Below are positions 27,812 through 36,771 of a DNA stretch of 64,000 nt, piece after piece (within the stretch, counting starts at the first letter, position 1; each line of letters starts with the position of its first letter). The notes under the pieces were generated by a model. That model did not search any database, was not told the DNA's origin, and worked only from the letters and a program-made list of their open reading frames with translations. Position numbers and translations under genes: made by a program. Source of the DNA: Pseudomonas sp. LS1212. GTDB lineage: Bacteria; Pseudomonadota; Gammaproteobacteria; Pseudomonadales; Pseudomonadaceae. The DNA lies in assembly GCF_024741815.1 (NCBI RefSeq), contig NZ_CP102951.1, positions 1,627,001 through 1,691,000 on the forward strand, written 5' to 3'.

Positions 27812-28579
27812 ATGTCGAACAACGAGCATTTGAGTGAGCTGATTCGCGCCAGGGATGTCGGGGCCTTCGATGTCTGGTCATTGCCCAGCTTCGATCCGCA
27901 CCAGCCCGAGCCTGAACCGGAGCCCGAGCCCGAGCCACCCTTCGAGGAAGAAATCGAAGAGGTCCCGCTCGAGGAAGTCCAGCCGCTGACTCTCGAAGAG
28001 CTCGAAAGCATTCGTCAGGAAGCTTACAACGAGGGCTTTGCCACCGGCGAGAAAGAGGGCTTTCACAGCACCACGCTCAAAGTCCGCCAGGAAGCGGAAG
28101 TAGCGCTTGCGGCCAAGCTTGGCCGGCTCGAAACGCTGATGGCGAATTTGCTCGAACCGATTGCCGAACAGGACACCCAGATCGAAAAGTCGCTGATCAG
28201 CCTGGTCAGTCATATCACCCGTCAGGTGATCCAGCGCGAGCTGCGCAGCGACTCCAGCCAGATCGTCCATGTGCTGCGCGAGGCCCTGAAGCTGCTGCCA
28301 ATGGGTGCCGACAACATCCGCATTCATGTCAACCCGCAAGACTTCGAGCTGGTCAAGGCGCTGCGTGAGCGGCATGAAGAAAGCTGGCGCCTTCTCGAAG
28401 ACGAAGCGTTGCAGCCCGGCGGCTGCCGCATCGAAACCGAGCACAGCCGCATCGACGCGACGATCGAAACGCGGATCGAGCAGGCCCTGGCACAACTGTT
28501 CGACCAGCTGCATGACCAGAACCTGCACCCGGCGGCTGCGGATCTGACCATCGACCTGGACAACCCCGATGCGCCTTGA
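27812..28579 (+). CDS. fliH: Flagellar export ATPase regulator FliH
   Basis: 255 aa from ATG 27812 (a GTG at 27800 would add four residues). FliH is a cytosolic dimer that binds FliI and tethers it to the C ring/FlhA. Features: an acidic Pro-Glu tract (EPEPEPEPEPP) near residues 34-45, a long helix (~65-130), and the C-terminal E-stator-like domain (QIEKSLISLVSHITRQVIQ). It overlaps fliI by 11 bp. The preceding palindromic spacer could reduce its expression relative to fliG. Confidence 0.94.
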   Translation: MSNNEHLSELIRARDVGAFDVWSLPSFDPHQPEPEPEPEPEPPFEEEIEEVPLEEVQPLTLEELESIRQEAYNEGFATGEKEGFHSTTLKVRQEAEVALAAKLGRLETLMANLLEPIAEQDTQIEKSLISLVSHITRQVIQRELRSDSSQIVHVLREALKLLPMGADNIRIHVNPQDFELVKALRERHEESWRLLEDEALQPGGCRIETEHSRIDATIETRIEQALAQLFDQLHDQNLHPAAADLTIDLDNPDAP

Positions 28580-29927
28580 CCGCACCAGTTTCGGCAAGCG
28601 CCTGGATGCCTATGCAGGTGCCGTCGACCTGCCCGGCCAGCCCGTGGTCGAAGGGCGTCTGTTGCGCATGGTCGGCTTGACCCTGGAGGCTGAAGGCCTG
28701 CGTGCGGCCATGGGCAGCCGCTGCCTGGTGATCAACGACGACAGCTACCATCCGGTACAGGTCGAAGCCGAGGTCATGGGCTTTTCCGCCGGCAAAGTGT
28801 TCCTCATGCCAGTGGGCAGCGTCGCCGGCATTGCGCCGGGGGCGCGTGTCGTACCGCTGGCCGATACCGGTCGCTTGCCCATGGGCATGAGCATGCTCGG
28901 GCGTGTGCTCGACGGCGCCGGTCGGGCCCTGGACGGCAAGGGCGGAATGAAGGCTGAAGACTGGGTGCCGATGGATGGCCCGACCATCAACCCGCTCAAG
29001 CGCGACCCGATCAGCCAGCCGCTGGACGTGGGCATTCGCAGCATCAACGGCCTGTTGACCGTCGGCCGTGGTCAACGCCTGGGCCTGTTCGCCGGTACCG
29101 GCGTGGGCAAGAGCGTGCTGCTGGGCATGATGACCCGTTTTACCGAGGCCGACATCATCGTGGTCGGGCTGATCGGCGAGCGGGGCCGGGAGGTCAAGGA
29201 ATTCATCGAACACATTCTGGGCGAAGAAGGCCTGAAGCGGTCGGTGGTGGTGGCTTCACCCGCTGACGATGCACCGCTGATGCGTCTGCGCGCTGCCATG
29301 TATTGCACGCGTATCGCTGAATATTTCCGCGACAAGGGCAAGAACGTCCTGTTGCTGATGGACTCGCTCACCCGTTTCGCCCAGGCCCAGCGCGAGATCG
29401 CCCTGGCCATCGGCGAACCGCCGGCGACCAAAGGCTACCCGCCTTCGGTGTTCGCCAAGCTGCCCAAGCTGGTGGAGCGAGCCGGTAACGCCGAAGCCGG
29501 CGGCGGTTCGATCACGGCGTTCTATACCGTCTTGTCCGAAGGCGATGATCAGCAGGACCCGATTGCCGACTCGGCGCGGGGCGTTCTTGACGGGCATATC
29601 GTCCTGTCCCGACGCTTGGCCGAGGAGGGGCACTACCCGGCCATCGACATCGAGGCCTCGATCAGCCGGGTCATGCCTCAGGTCGTCAGCCCCGAGCAGA
29701 TGAGTCGCGCCCAGCATTTCAAGCAACTCTGGTCGCGCCTGCAGCAGAGCCGCGATCTGATCAGCGTCGGCGCCTACGTGGCCGGTGGCGACCGGGAAAC
29801 CGACCTGGCCATTTCGCTGCAATCATCGTTGGTGCAGTTCTTGCGCCAGGGGCTGCACGACAACGAGAGCCTGCAGCAGAGTCGCGAACAGCTTTCGTCG
29901 ATCTTTGCGCCGGCGGCAAAGGGGTAA
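28569..29927 (+). CDS. fliI: Flagellum-specific ATPase FliI
   Basis: 452 aa, an F1-beta-like hexameric ATPase that energises and unloads export cargo. Walker A is A175-GTGVGKS-182; Walker B is NVLLLMDSLTRFAQAQRE; the type III ATPase signature PPATKGYPPSVFAKLPKLVE is intact. Overlaps fliH by 11 bp and is followed 6 bp later by fliJ. Confidence 0.98.
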   Translation: MRLDRTSFGKRLDAYAGAVDLPGQPVVEGRLLRMVGLTLEAEGLRAAMGSRCLVINDDSYHPVQVEAEVMGFSAGKVFLMPVGSVAGIAPGARVVPLADTGRLPMGMSMLGRVLDGAGRALDGKGGMKAEDWVPMDGPTINPLKRDPISQPLDVGIRSINGLLTVGRGQRLGLFAGTGVGKSVLLGMMTRFTEADIIVVGLIGERGREVKEFIEHILGEEGLKRSVVVASPADDAPLMRLRAAMYCTRIAEYFRDKGKNVLLLMDSLTRFAQAQREIALAIGEPPATKGYPPSVFAKLPKLVERAGNAEAGGGSITAFYTVLSEGDDQQDPIADSARGVLDGHIVLSRRLAEEGHYPAIDIEASISRVMPQVVSPEQMSRAQHFKQLWSRLQQSRDLISVGAYVAGGDRETDLAISLQSSLVQFLRQGLHDNESLQQSREQLSSIFAPAAKG

Positions 29928-29933
29928 GCGGTC

Positions 29934-30383
29934 ATGGCCCAAAGCCGTGCGGCACGCTTGACCCCGGTCGTCGAAATGGCCGAAGACGCCGAGCGCAAGG
30001 CCGCCCAGCGCCTAGGGCATTTCCAGGGGCAGGTCAGCCTGGCCGAAACCAAGCTGGCCGAACTGGACCGCTTTCGCGCCGATTATCAACAGCAATGGAT
30101 CACCGAGGGCAGCAAGGGCGTTTCCGGGTTGTGGCTGATGAACTATCAACGCTTTCTCAACCAGCTCGAAACCGCCGTAGCCCAGCAAAAGCAAAGCCTG
30201 GCCTGGCACCAGAACAACCTCAGCAATGCCCGGGGCACCTGGCAGCAGGCCTATGCCCGGGTCGAAGGCCTGCGCAAGCTGGTCCAGCGTTATATCGACG
30301 AGGCGCGGCAAATCGAAGACAAGCGTGAACAGAAACTGCTCGACGAATTGTCCCAGCGCCTGCCCCGGCATGACCACTTCTGA
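29934..30383 (+). CDS. fliJ: Flagellar export protein FliJ
   Basis: 149 aa, almost entirely coiled-coil, resembling the F1 gamma stalk; it sits in the FliI hexamer and contacts FlhA. Heptad-rich stretches include ERKAAQRLGHFQGQVSLAET and VEGLRKLVQRYIDEARQIED. Last gene of the fliE-fliJ unit. The following 89 bp contain only a short GGGTGC/GCACCC hairpin near 30399-30414. Confidence 0.95.
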   Translation: MAQSRAARLTPVVEMAEDAERKAAQRLGHFQGQVSLAETKLAELDRFRADYQQQWITEGSKGVSGLWLMNYQRFLNQLETAVAQQKQSLAWHQNNLSNARGTWQQAYARVEGLRKLVQRYIDEARQIEDKREQKLLDELSQRLPRHDHF

Positions 30384-30472
30384 TCGGGTAATTGCCAGGG
30401 TGCGTTGCTGCACCCGCGACAGGCTGCTAAACCTCCACGGTAGGGAACTGCCAACACCAGGGAGCACACACC

Positions 30473-30778
30473 ATGGCCGTAGAAACTGATTTGTCCCAGG
30501 ATGGGAGCGAGTTGACCATCACCATCAAGGGTCGATTCGACTTCGGCAAGCATCAGCAATTTCGCGAGGCTTACGAGTGCCTCGACTGCACGTCAAAATC
30601 GATCGTCATCGATCTGAAAGAAGCCACCTATCTCGACAGTTCCGCACTGGGCATGCTTCTCTTGCTCCGCGATCATGCCGGTGGCGAGGATTCCAACATT
30701 CGCATGGTCAACCCCAATTCGGATGTACGAAAGATTCTCGCCATCTCCAATTTCGAAAAACTGTTCGACATCCGTTGA
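30473..30778 (+). CDS. hsbA: STAS-domain anti-anti-sigma factor, HsbA-like
   Basis: 101 aa, a single STAS domain. The phosphorylatable serine is S56 in YLDSSALGMLLLL, the same residue number as in P. aeruginosa HsbA. Known HsbA partners are the anti-sigma factor FlgM (when unphosphorylated) and the cyclase HsbD. HsbR, next door, switches its state. Here the gene lies within the flagellar cluster rather than beside flgM as in P. aeruginosa. Good RBS (CAGGGAG) before ATG 30473. Confidence 0.85.
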   Translation: MAVETDLSQDGSELTITIKGRFDFGKHQQFREAYECLDCTSKSIVIDLKEATYLDSSALGMLLLLRDHAGGEDSNIRMVNPNSDVRKILAISNFEKLFDIR

Positions 30779-30785
30779 CCTGACC

Positions 30786-32489
30786 ATGTCGACCCTCGAC
30801 GCGTTGACGGTACTGATCGCCGAAGACAATGCTGCCGACCGCTTGCTGCTGTCGGGCATCGTCCGGCGTCAGGGCCATGTTGTCCTGGCCGCCGAAAATG
30901 GCGCGCAGGCCGTCGCGCTGTTTTCACAGCAGCGCCCGCAGCTGGTCCTGCTCGACTTGATGATGCCGGTGATGGACGGCCTGGAGGCTGCGCGCCGGAT
31001 CAAGGCGCTGGCGGGCGAAGCCTTGGTGCCGATCATCTTTCTCACCTCGTCGGTCGACGATCAAACGCTGGTGCGCTGTCTGGAGGCTGGCGGTGACGAC
31101 TTTCTGACAAAGCCTTACAGCCAGATCGTCCTGGGCGCCAAGATCAAGGCAATGGACCGCTTGCGACGCTTGCAGGCCACGGTCCTGGAGCAACGCGACC
31201 AGCTTGCCCGTCATCACGAACACCTGCGCGGCGAGCAACGTGTCGCCAAGGCGGTGTTCGATCAAGTGGCGCACTCCGGTTGCCTGAGCTCACCGAATAT
31301 CCGCTACCTGCAGTCGCCTTATGCCTTGTTCAATGGCGATCTGTTGCTGGCGGCATTCACCCCCGCTGGCGATATGCAGGTGTTGCTGGGTGACTTCACT
31401 GGCCACGGGCTGCCGGCGGCGGTGGGCGCCATGCCCCTGGCGGAAGTCTTCTACGGCATGACGGCCAAGGGCTATGGGTTGGCCGAGACCCTGCGCGAAA
31501 TGAACGCCAAGCTCAAGCGGATCCTGCCGGTGGACATGTTCTGCTGTGCGACCTTGCTGTGCCTGCGTTTCCAGCAGCAGGTAGTAGAGGTGTGGAACGG
31601 GGGTATGCCCGATGGCTACCTGCACCGCGTGGCCACCGATGAGCGCGTGCCACTGGTATCGCGGCATTTGCCGCTGGGCATCCTGCCGCCCGAGCGTTTC
31701 GATGACAAGACCGAAGTAGTGCCGCTGGCATTGGCCGATCGGATTTTCCTGCTGTCCGATGGCGTGATCGATACCTGTAATGCGCAGGAGCAATTGTTTG
31801 GTGTCGAGCGTTTACAACAGGTCTTTACTGCCAATCGGCAACCGGAGTTATTGTTCGAGGACATCCTTCAGGCATTGGCGACCTTTGGCGGTAAAACCCG
31901 TGACGATGTCAGCATGGTCGAAATCAGCATGGTCGAACCCGGCGTGCTCGTGCCGCCCCCGCTGGTCTATTCCGATAGCGGTGCATCGAGCCCGCTGGAC
32001 TGGTCGATGACCTTTGAATTGCGTGCCGAGACCCTCAAGCGATTCAACCCTGTGCCCCACTTGTTGCAGCTGCTGCAGGAAATTCACGGCTTGCGAGCCC
32101 AGAGTGGCGCGCTGTTCAGCGTGCTGGCCGAACTCTATTCCAATGCCCTGGAGCACGGGGTGCTCGGGCTTGATTCCAGCCTCAAGCGCGATGTCGCCGG
32201 GTTTACCCGCTACTATCAAGAGCGCAACCATCGGCTGGCGCTTCTGCAAAGCGGTTTTGTGCGCCTGCACCTGCAGGTCGTGCCTCACGCGCTGGGCGGG
32301 CAGTTGTGCATCGAGGTCCAGGACAGCGGCAAGGGCTTTGACGTGCGCCAGGTTCTGGCGCGGCCGCAGGCCGAACGAGGATTGTCCGGGCGCGGGCTGG
32401 ACCTGATACGGCAGTTGAGCAGCAATGCCCACTGGACTGACGGTGGTCGAGTTGCGCGCGTAGAGTTTGCCTGGGAAGCTCTGGCATAA
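30786..32489 (+). CDS. hsbR: HsbR-like response regulator with PP2C phosphatase and anti-sigma kinase domains
   Basis: 567 aa from ATG 30786, 7 bp after hsbA; an alternative long frame opening inside hsbA is unlikely. Receiver domain with D57 (LVLLDLMMPVMDG), a helical linker, a SpoIIE-type PP2C phosphatase (LLGDFTGHGLPAAVGAMPLA; FLLSDGVIDTCNAQE), and a C-terminal HATPase_c anti-sigma-kinase-like domain (LAELYSNALEHGVLGLD; GRGLDLIRQL). It controls HsbA phosphorylation according to phosphotransfer from HptB, encoded next. Confidence 0.87.
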   Translation: MSTLDALTVLIAEDNAADRLLLSGIVRRQGHVVLAAENGAQAVALFSQQRPQLVLLDLMMPVMDGLEAARRIKALAGEALVPIIFLTSSVDDQTLVRCLEAGGDDFLTKPYSQIVLGAKIKAMDRLRRLQATVLEQRDQLARHHEHLRGEQRVAKAVFDQVAHSGCLSSPNIRYLQSPYALFNGDLLLAAFTPAGDMQVLLGDFTGHGLPAAVGAMPLAEVFYGMTAKGYGLAETLREMNAKLKRILPVDMFCCATLLCLRFQQQVVEVWNGGMPDGYLHRVATDERVPLVSRHLPLGILPPERFDDKTEVVPLALADRIFLLSDGVIDTCNAQEQLFGVERLQQVFTANRQPELLFEDILQALATFGGKTRDDVSMVEISMVEPGVLVPPPLVYSDSGASSPLDWSMTFELRAETLKRFNPVPHLLQLLQEIHGLRAQSGALFSVLAELYSNALEHGVLGLDSSLKRDVAGFTRYYQERNHRLALLQSGFVRLHLQVVPHALGGQLCIEVQDSGKGFDVRQVLARPQAERGLSGRGLDLIRQLSSNAHWTDGGRVARVEFAWEALA

Positions 32490-32515
32490 TCCCGGCTTGA
32501 TCAAGGAGTGAACAA

Positions 32516-32866
32516 GTGAAGCATCTCGATTACGACGTGCTCAGAGCTTTGCAGGACGTCATGGAGGATGAGTACCCGTTGTTGCTGGATACCTTTCTCG
32601 ACGATTCGCAAAAGCGACTGAGGCAATTGCAAAAAGCCAAGACCGTCCAGGAGCTTGGCGAGGCTGCCCATACCCTCAAGGGCAGCAGCAGCAATATGGG
32701 GGCCGTGAAGCTGGCCGACCTGTGTCGGCAGATGGAAGTGTGTATAACGCAACAGCCCCTGCGTGGCGTGGAGTACCTGCTCAACAGGATTGATCAGGAG
32801 GTCGCCCTCGTTCTGAAACTTTGTCGCGAGGAACGCCGGCGCTTTCCCTCAAGCCCGGTGCGTTGA
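32516..32866 (+). CDS. hptB: Histidine phosphotransfer protein HptB
   Basis: 116 aa from GTG 32516, with AAGGAG 7 nt upstream. A single Hpt domain with H52 (EAAHTLKGSSSNMGAV). In P. aeruginosa HptB relays phosphate from several hybrid kinases (RetS and others) to HsbR. The gene order hsbA-hsbR-hptB is reproduced here, which supports the assignment. 79 bp follow before fliK, with a sigma-54-like site. Confidence 0.85.
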   Translation: MKHLDYDVLRALQDVMEDEYPLLLDTFLDDSQKRLRQLQKAKTVQELGEAAHTLKGSSSNMGAVKLADLCRQMEVCITQQPLRGVEYLLNRIDQEVALVLKLCREERRRFPSSPVR

Positions 32867-32882
32867 TCGGTTTTTCAGCGGC

Positions 32883-32898
32883 TGGCCCGGTTTTTGCC
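32883..32898 (+). promoter_or_regulatory. Candidate sigma-54 promoter of fliK
   Basis: TGGCCC (32883-32888), GGTTT, TTGCC (32894-32898). The invariant GG and GC and their spacing are present; it lies 48 bp before the fliK start. Confidence 0.6.
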
Positions 32899-32945
32899 TT
32901 GTCTGTCTCGACTGTGCCATGCGCCGTGTACAGAGGAGACCATTC

Positions 32946-34229
32946 ATGCCGCTCGCTTCCAATCCATTATTGCAGTCCGCCTCTGTGGCCAGACCACAGT
33001 CAGTCGGCGCCAGCTCACCCGACAAGGTCGCCGATGCGGGCAAGGACAAGGCGTCCGGTTTCGCCGAGGTCTATGCGCAGCAATCGGAGGGCAAGCCCGC
33101 TGCGGTCAAGGATGCGCCCGGCACGGCGGCGCGCGACAAGGTTGCCGACAGATCTTCCGGCGATACCGACGAGCAAGGCATTGCCGCTGAACAGTCAGGC
33201 GTTGCCGCTGGCGGCAACGCCTTGCCTGCCGATGCGGTGCAGGCAGTGGCCGATGACTTGGCCTGCATCACTGAGCCGGGAGTGGTGGACGGCGATCCCG
33301 CCAGCGTCCTGCTTGACGCGCAACTGCTGCAGGCGGCAACCGTGACGCCACCGGCCGCGCCGGCAGCCCTGGCGGCTACCGTTCAGGCACCGACACAGGA
33401 GCAGGTGCAGCCTGCTTTCGACCCCTCCAGCGATCCGCTGGCGGACCTGCCGGTGGTACGCCTGGCGCTGGAGCAATCGGCGCAGGCCCTGGGAACCACC
33501 TCGGCCCATGCGGCGAGCCAGTCGGCGGATGCGGGGCAGCCCGAAGCGATGCCGGGGCAGGGGACTGTCAATGGCTTGGCGGCCATGCTCGACAAACAGG
33601 CCGCCGACAGCACGGGCGCGGAACCCGGTGAACAATCCTTCAGTGGTTTGCTCGACGACGGCCTCAAGGACCTCAAGGGGGCCTCAAGCGACACCCGGGT
33701 CGATAACTTTGCCGACCGCCTTGCTGCATTGACCCAGGCGGCTACCCCCAAGTCGGCCAATGCCGTGCCCGTGGCCGCGCCATTGAATCAGCCGCTGGCC
33801 ATGCATCAGGGCGGTTGGACCGAAGGCCTGGTCAACCGGGTCATGTACCTGTCCAGCCAGAGCCTGAAGTCGGCCGATATTCAACTGGAGCCCGCTGAAC
33901 TCGGCCGGCTGGACATTCGGGTCAATCTGACAGCGGATCAGCCCGCGCAGGTCGCGTTCAGCAGTGGCCATGCCGGCGTTCGCGAAGCGCTCGAAGGGCA
34001 GGTCCATCGGCTCAAGGACATGTTCGCCGAGCAGGGGCTGGGGCGGCTGGACGTCAGCGTGTCCGATCAATCCCGGGGCCAGGAGCAGGGCCGCGAGGCT
34101 TCGCGCGGCGGTGCTTCCTCTGCGCGACGCGCTGATGGTGGCGAGCCTGTCGAAGGCGTTGACGCAGTGGCTCAAGCCGACACCCCAAGCGTAGTACTGG
34201 GCTCAAGCGCAGTGGACTACTACGCCTGA
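32946..34229 (+). CDS. fliK: Flagellar hook-length control protein FliK
   Basis: 427 aa from ATG 32946 with AGAGGAG just upstream. The long N-terminal region is Ala/Pro/Gln-rich and low-complexity, as expected of a molecular ruler. The folded C-terminal substrate-switch domain is at about 290-385 (LVNRVMYLSSQSLKSADIQL; ELGRLDIRVNLTADQPAQVA). FliK is itself secreted and switches export specificity through FlhB. A second FliK-like gene lies at 55922-57487. Confidence 0.93.
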   Translation: MPLASNPLLQSASVARPQSVGASSPDKVADAGKDKASGFAEVYAQQSEGKPAAVKDAPGTAARDKVADRSSGDTDEQGIAAEQSGVAAGGNALPADAVQAVADDLACITEPGVVDGDPASVLLDAQLLQAATVTPPAAPAALAATVQAPTQEQVQPAFDPSSDPLADLPVVRLALEQSAQALGTTSAHAASQSADAGQPEAMPGQGTVNGLAAMLDKQAADSTGAEPGEQSFSGLLDDGLKDLKGASSDTRVDNFADRLAALTQAATPKSANAVPVAAPLNQPLAMHQGGWTEGLVNRVMYLSSQSLKSADIQLEPAELGRLDIRVNLTADQPAQVAFSSGHAGVREALEGQVHRLKDMFAEQGLGRLDVSVSDQSRGQEQGREASRGGASSARRADGGEPVEGVDAVAQADTPSVVLGSSAVDYYA

Positions 34230-34243
34230 TCCGGTTCTATCCT

Positions 34244-34262
34244 GCGACCGCAGCGCGGTCGC
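34244..34262 (+). terminator. Hairpin after fliK
   Basis: GCGACCGC (34244-34251), loop AGC, GCGGTCGC (34255-34262): a perfect 8-bp stem 15 bp after the fliK stop, with no T-run. It separates fliK from the fliL promoter. Confidence 0.4.
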
Positions 34263-34287
34263 GTTCAAGAGGGTGATCCATCCGTTC

Positions 34288-34303
34288 TGGCATAACACTT
34301 GCT
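34288..34303 (+). promoter_or_regulatory. Sigma-54 promoter of fliLMNOPQR-flhB
   Basis: TGGCAT (34288-34293), AACAC, TTGCT (34299-34303), 51 bp before fliL; a strong -24/-12 match. Confidence 0.88.
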
Positions 34304-34353
34304 CCAGCCAATTCGTGTGACTGTGAACACTCGAATAGCGACGGATTATTGGC

Positions 34354-34851
34354 ATGGCAAAGAGCGACGCATCGAAAGACCCCGCCGGCAAAGGCAGGCT
34401 CAAGCTGATACTTCTGGTGGTGTTGGCCTTGCTGCTGGCTGTCGGTCTGTCCGTGAGCGCGACCTGGTATTTTCTGCACAAGGCCGACAGCAAGCCGGCG
34501 GCTGCTCCTGAAGTGGCGGTCAATGCCAAGGCTGCTGCGGTTTACGAAGCGCTGACGCCTGCCTTCGTGGCCAATTACAACCAGAACGGTCGCCCACGCT
34601 ACATGCAGGTCAGCATCACCTTGCAAGGGCGGGACCGGGCGGCGCTGGACGCCTTGAAAGTGCACATGCCGCTGATTCGCAACAACCTGGTGATGCTGTT
34701 CTCCGCCCAGAGTTTCGACGGCCTGGCGACGCCGGTCGGTCAGGAAATGCTGCGTCAGAAAGCGACTGCCAGCGTGCAGGAAGTCGCACAGAAAGAACTG
34801 GGCAAAGTGGTCATTGACCAATTGCTCTTCACCAACTTCGTACTGCAGTAG
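34354..34851 (+). CDS. fliL: Flagellar basal-body protein FliL
   Basis: 165 aa, a single-pass inner-membrane protein around the stator. One membrane segment at about residues 14-36 (LILLVVLALLLAVGLSVSAT), then a periplasmic domain with stomatin-like fold (YMQVSITLQGRDRAALDALK). First gene of the switch/export operon. 9 bp separate it from fliM. Confidence 0.96.
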   Translation: MAKSDASKDPAGKGRLKLILLVVLALLLAVGLSVSATWYFLHKADSKPAAAPEVAVNAKAAAVYEALTPAFVANYNQNGRPRYMQVSITLQGRDRAALDALKVHMPLIRNNLVMLFSAQSFDGLATPVGQEMLRQKATASVQEVAQKELGKVVIDQLLFTNFVLQ

Positions 34852-34860
34852 GAACACGAC

Positions 34861-35829
34861 ATGGCCGTGCAGGACCTGCTGTCCCAGGATGAAATCGATG
34901 CCCTCTTGCATGGTGTCGACGATGGGTTGGTTCAGACCGAGAATGCCGCCGAGCCTGGCAGCGTCAAAAGCTATGACCTGACCAGCCAGGATCGGATCGT
35001 GCGCGGACGCATGCCGACCCTGGAGATGATCAACGAGCGGTTTGCACGCTATACCCGCATCAGCATGTTCAACATGCTGCGGCGTTCGGCCGATGTGGCC
35101 GTCGGTGGCGTGCAAGTGATGAAGTTCGGCGAATACGTCCATTCGCTGTACGTGCCGACCAGCCTGAACCTGGTCAAGATCAAGCCGTTGCGCGGCACGG
35201 CACTGTTCATTCTCGACGCCAAGCTGGTGTTCAAGCTGGTGGACAACTTTTTTGGTGGCGACGGTCGCCACGCCAAGATCGAAGGGCGCGAGTTCACGCC
35301 GACCGAATTGCGCGTGGTACGCATGGTGCTGGATCAGGCCTTCATCGACTTGAAGGAAGCCTGGCACGCGATCATGGAAGTCAATTTCGAGTACATCAAC
35401 TCGGAAGTGAACCCGGCCATGGCCAACATCGTCGGGCCGAGCGAGGCGGTCGTGGTTTCGACCTTCCATATCGAACTCGATGGGGGCGGTGGCGACCTGC
35501 ATGTGACCATGCCGTACTCGATGATCGAGCCGGTGCGCGAGATGCTCGATGCCGGTTTCCAGTCCGACCTGGACGACCAGGACGAACGCTGGAGCAAGGC
35601 CCTGCGCGAGGACGTGCTGGACGTCAGCGTGCCGCTGAGCGCCACCGTCGCCCGCCGTCAGTTGCGCCTGCGTGACATTCTGCACATGCAGCCGGGCGAT
35701 GTGATTCCGGTCGAGTTGCCGGACGAACTGATCATGCGCGCCAATGGCGTGCCGTCGTTCAAGGCCAGGCTGGGTTCCCACAAGGGCAACCTGGCGCTGC
35801 AAATTGTCGAGCCGATCGAGCGCCGCTGA
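34861..35829 (+). CDS. fliM: Flagellar motor switch protein FliM
   Basis: 322 aa. The N-terminal CheY-P docking peptide (LLSQDEIDALLHGV, residues ~6-20) is intact, followed by the CheC-like middle domain with the FliG-binding core (YTRISMFNMLRRSADVAVGG) and the C-terminal SpoA domain (LRLRDILHMQPGDVIPVELP). It forms the wall of the C ring with FliN. Confidence 0.98.
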   Translation: MAVQDLLSQDEIDALLHGVDDGLVQTENAAEPGSVKSYDLTSQDRIVRGRMPTLEMINERFARYTRISMFNMLRRSADVAVGGVQVMKFGEYVHSLYVPTSLNLVKIKPLRGTALFILDAKLVFKLVDNFFGGDGRHAKIEGREFTPTELRVVRMVLDQAFIDLKEAWHAIMEVNFEYINSEVNPAMANIVGPSEAVVVSTFHIELDGGGGDLHVTMPYSMIEPVREMLDAGFQSDLDDQDERWSKALREDVLDVSVPLSATVARRQLRLRDILHMQPGDVIPVELPDELIMRANGVPSFKARLGSHKGNLALQIVEPIERR

Positions 35830-35877
35830 TTGGCGCTGCGGCATTCAACTTGATTTTCTGCCCGTCGAGGACTTCTG

Positions 35878-36336
35878 ATGGCTAACGAATACGAAACAAC
35901 TTCTGCCGAAGACCAGGCTCTGGCCGATGAGTGGGCTGCCGCCCTGGGCGAGGCCGGTGAAGGCGGGCAGGCCGATATCGATGCCTTGCTGGCCGCGGAT
36001 GTGCCGTCCTCCCAGCGGCTGCCGATGGAAGAGTTCGCAAGCATGCCGCGCAACAACGAATTCGTGAGCCTCGAGGGCCCGAACCTGGATGTGATCCTGG
36101 ACATTCCGGTGACCATTTCCATGGAGGTGGGGGCCACCGACATCAACATTCGCAACCTGCTGCAGCTCAATCAGGGCTCGGTGATCGAACTCGACCGGCT
36201 GGCCGGCGAGCCGCTGGACGTGCTGGTCAACGGTACGCTGATCGCCCATGGTGAAGTAGTCGTGGTCAACGAAAAGTTCGGTATCCGTCTGACCGACGTG
36301 ATCAGCCCAAGCGAACGTATCAAGAAGCTGCGCTGA
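35878..36336 (+). CDS. fliN: Flagellar motor switch protein FliN
   Basis: 152 aa. A disordered acidic N-terminal extension with an EIDALL-like segment (ADIDALLAADVPSSQ), then the SpoA domain (LDVILDIPVTISMEVGATDI; LLQLNQGSVIELDRLAGEPL). FliN tetramers form the base of the C ring and bind FliH. fliO starts at the base after its stop. Confidence 0.97.
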   Translation: MANEYETTSAEDQALADEWAAALGEAGEGGQADIDALLAADVPSSQRLPMEEFASMPRNNEFVSLEGPNLDVILDIPVTISMEVGATDINIRNLLQLNQGSVIELDRLAGEPLDVLVNGTLIAHGEVVVVNEKFGIRLTDVISPSERIKKLR

Positions 36337-36771
36337 GTGAACAGGTTACTGGCAATTCTGGTGTGCCTGCCGTTGACCGCGCTGGCAGGGCAAGCGGACG
36401 CCCCGGCGGTCGCCCCGGCAACCACTGACGGTGTGGCCGGGCAGTTGACCCAGCTGGTGCTGGGTCTGCTGCTGGTGCTGGGGCTGATCTTCTTCCTCGC
36501 CTGGCTGCTGCGACGGGTGCAACAGGTCGCACCGCGTGGCGGGCAGGTCATCGAGCTGGTGGCTTCGCGGGCGCTGGGGCCGCGCGACCGCCTGGTGCTG
36601 GTGCAGGTGGGCAACGAGCAGATCCTGCTTGGGCTCACGCCTGGGCGCATCACCCCCTTGCATGTCATGGCGCAGCCGGTCGAGGTGCCAGCCACTGCCC
36701 AGCAGGCCACGCCCGAGTTCGCCCAGCGCCTGATGGAGCTGTTGGGCAAGGATCATAAGGACAAGAAGTGA
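36337..36771 (+). CDS. fliO: Flagellar biosynthetic protein FliO
   Basis: 144 aa from GTG 36337, directly abutting fliN. An N-terminal hydrophobic segment/signal (LLAILVCLPLTALAGQA), a second membrane helix at about 35-55 (LVLGLLLVLGLIFFLAWLLR) and a cytosolic FliO domain (VASRALGPRDRLVLVQVGNE). FliO acts as a scaffold for FliP ring assembly. Overlaps fliP. Confidence 0.93.
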   Translation: MNRLLAILVCLPLTALAGQADAPAVAPATTDGVAGQLTQLVLGLLLVLGLIFFLAWLLRRVQQVAPRGGQVIELVASRALGPRDRLVLVQVGNEQILLGLTPGRITPLHVMAQPVEVPATAQQATPEFAQRLMELLGKDHKDKK

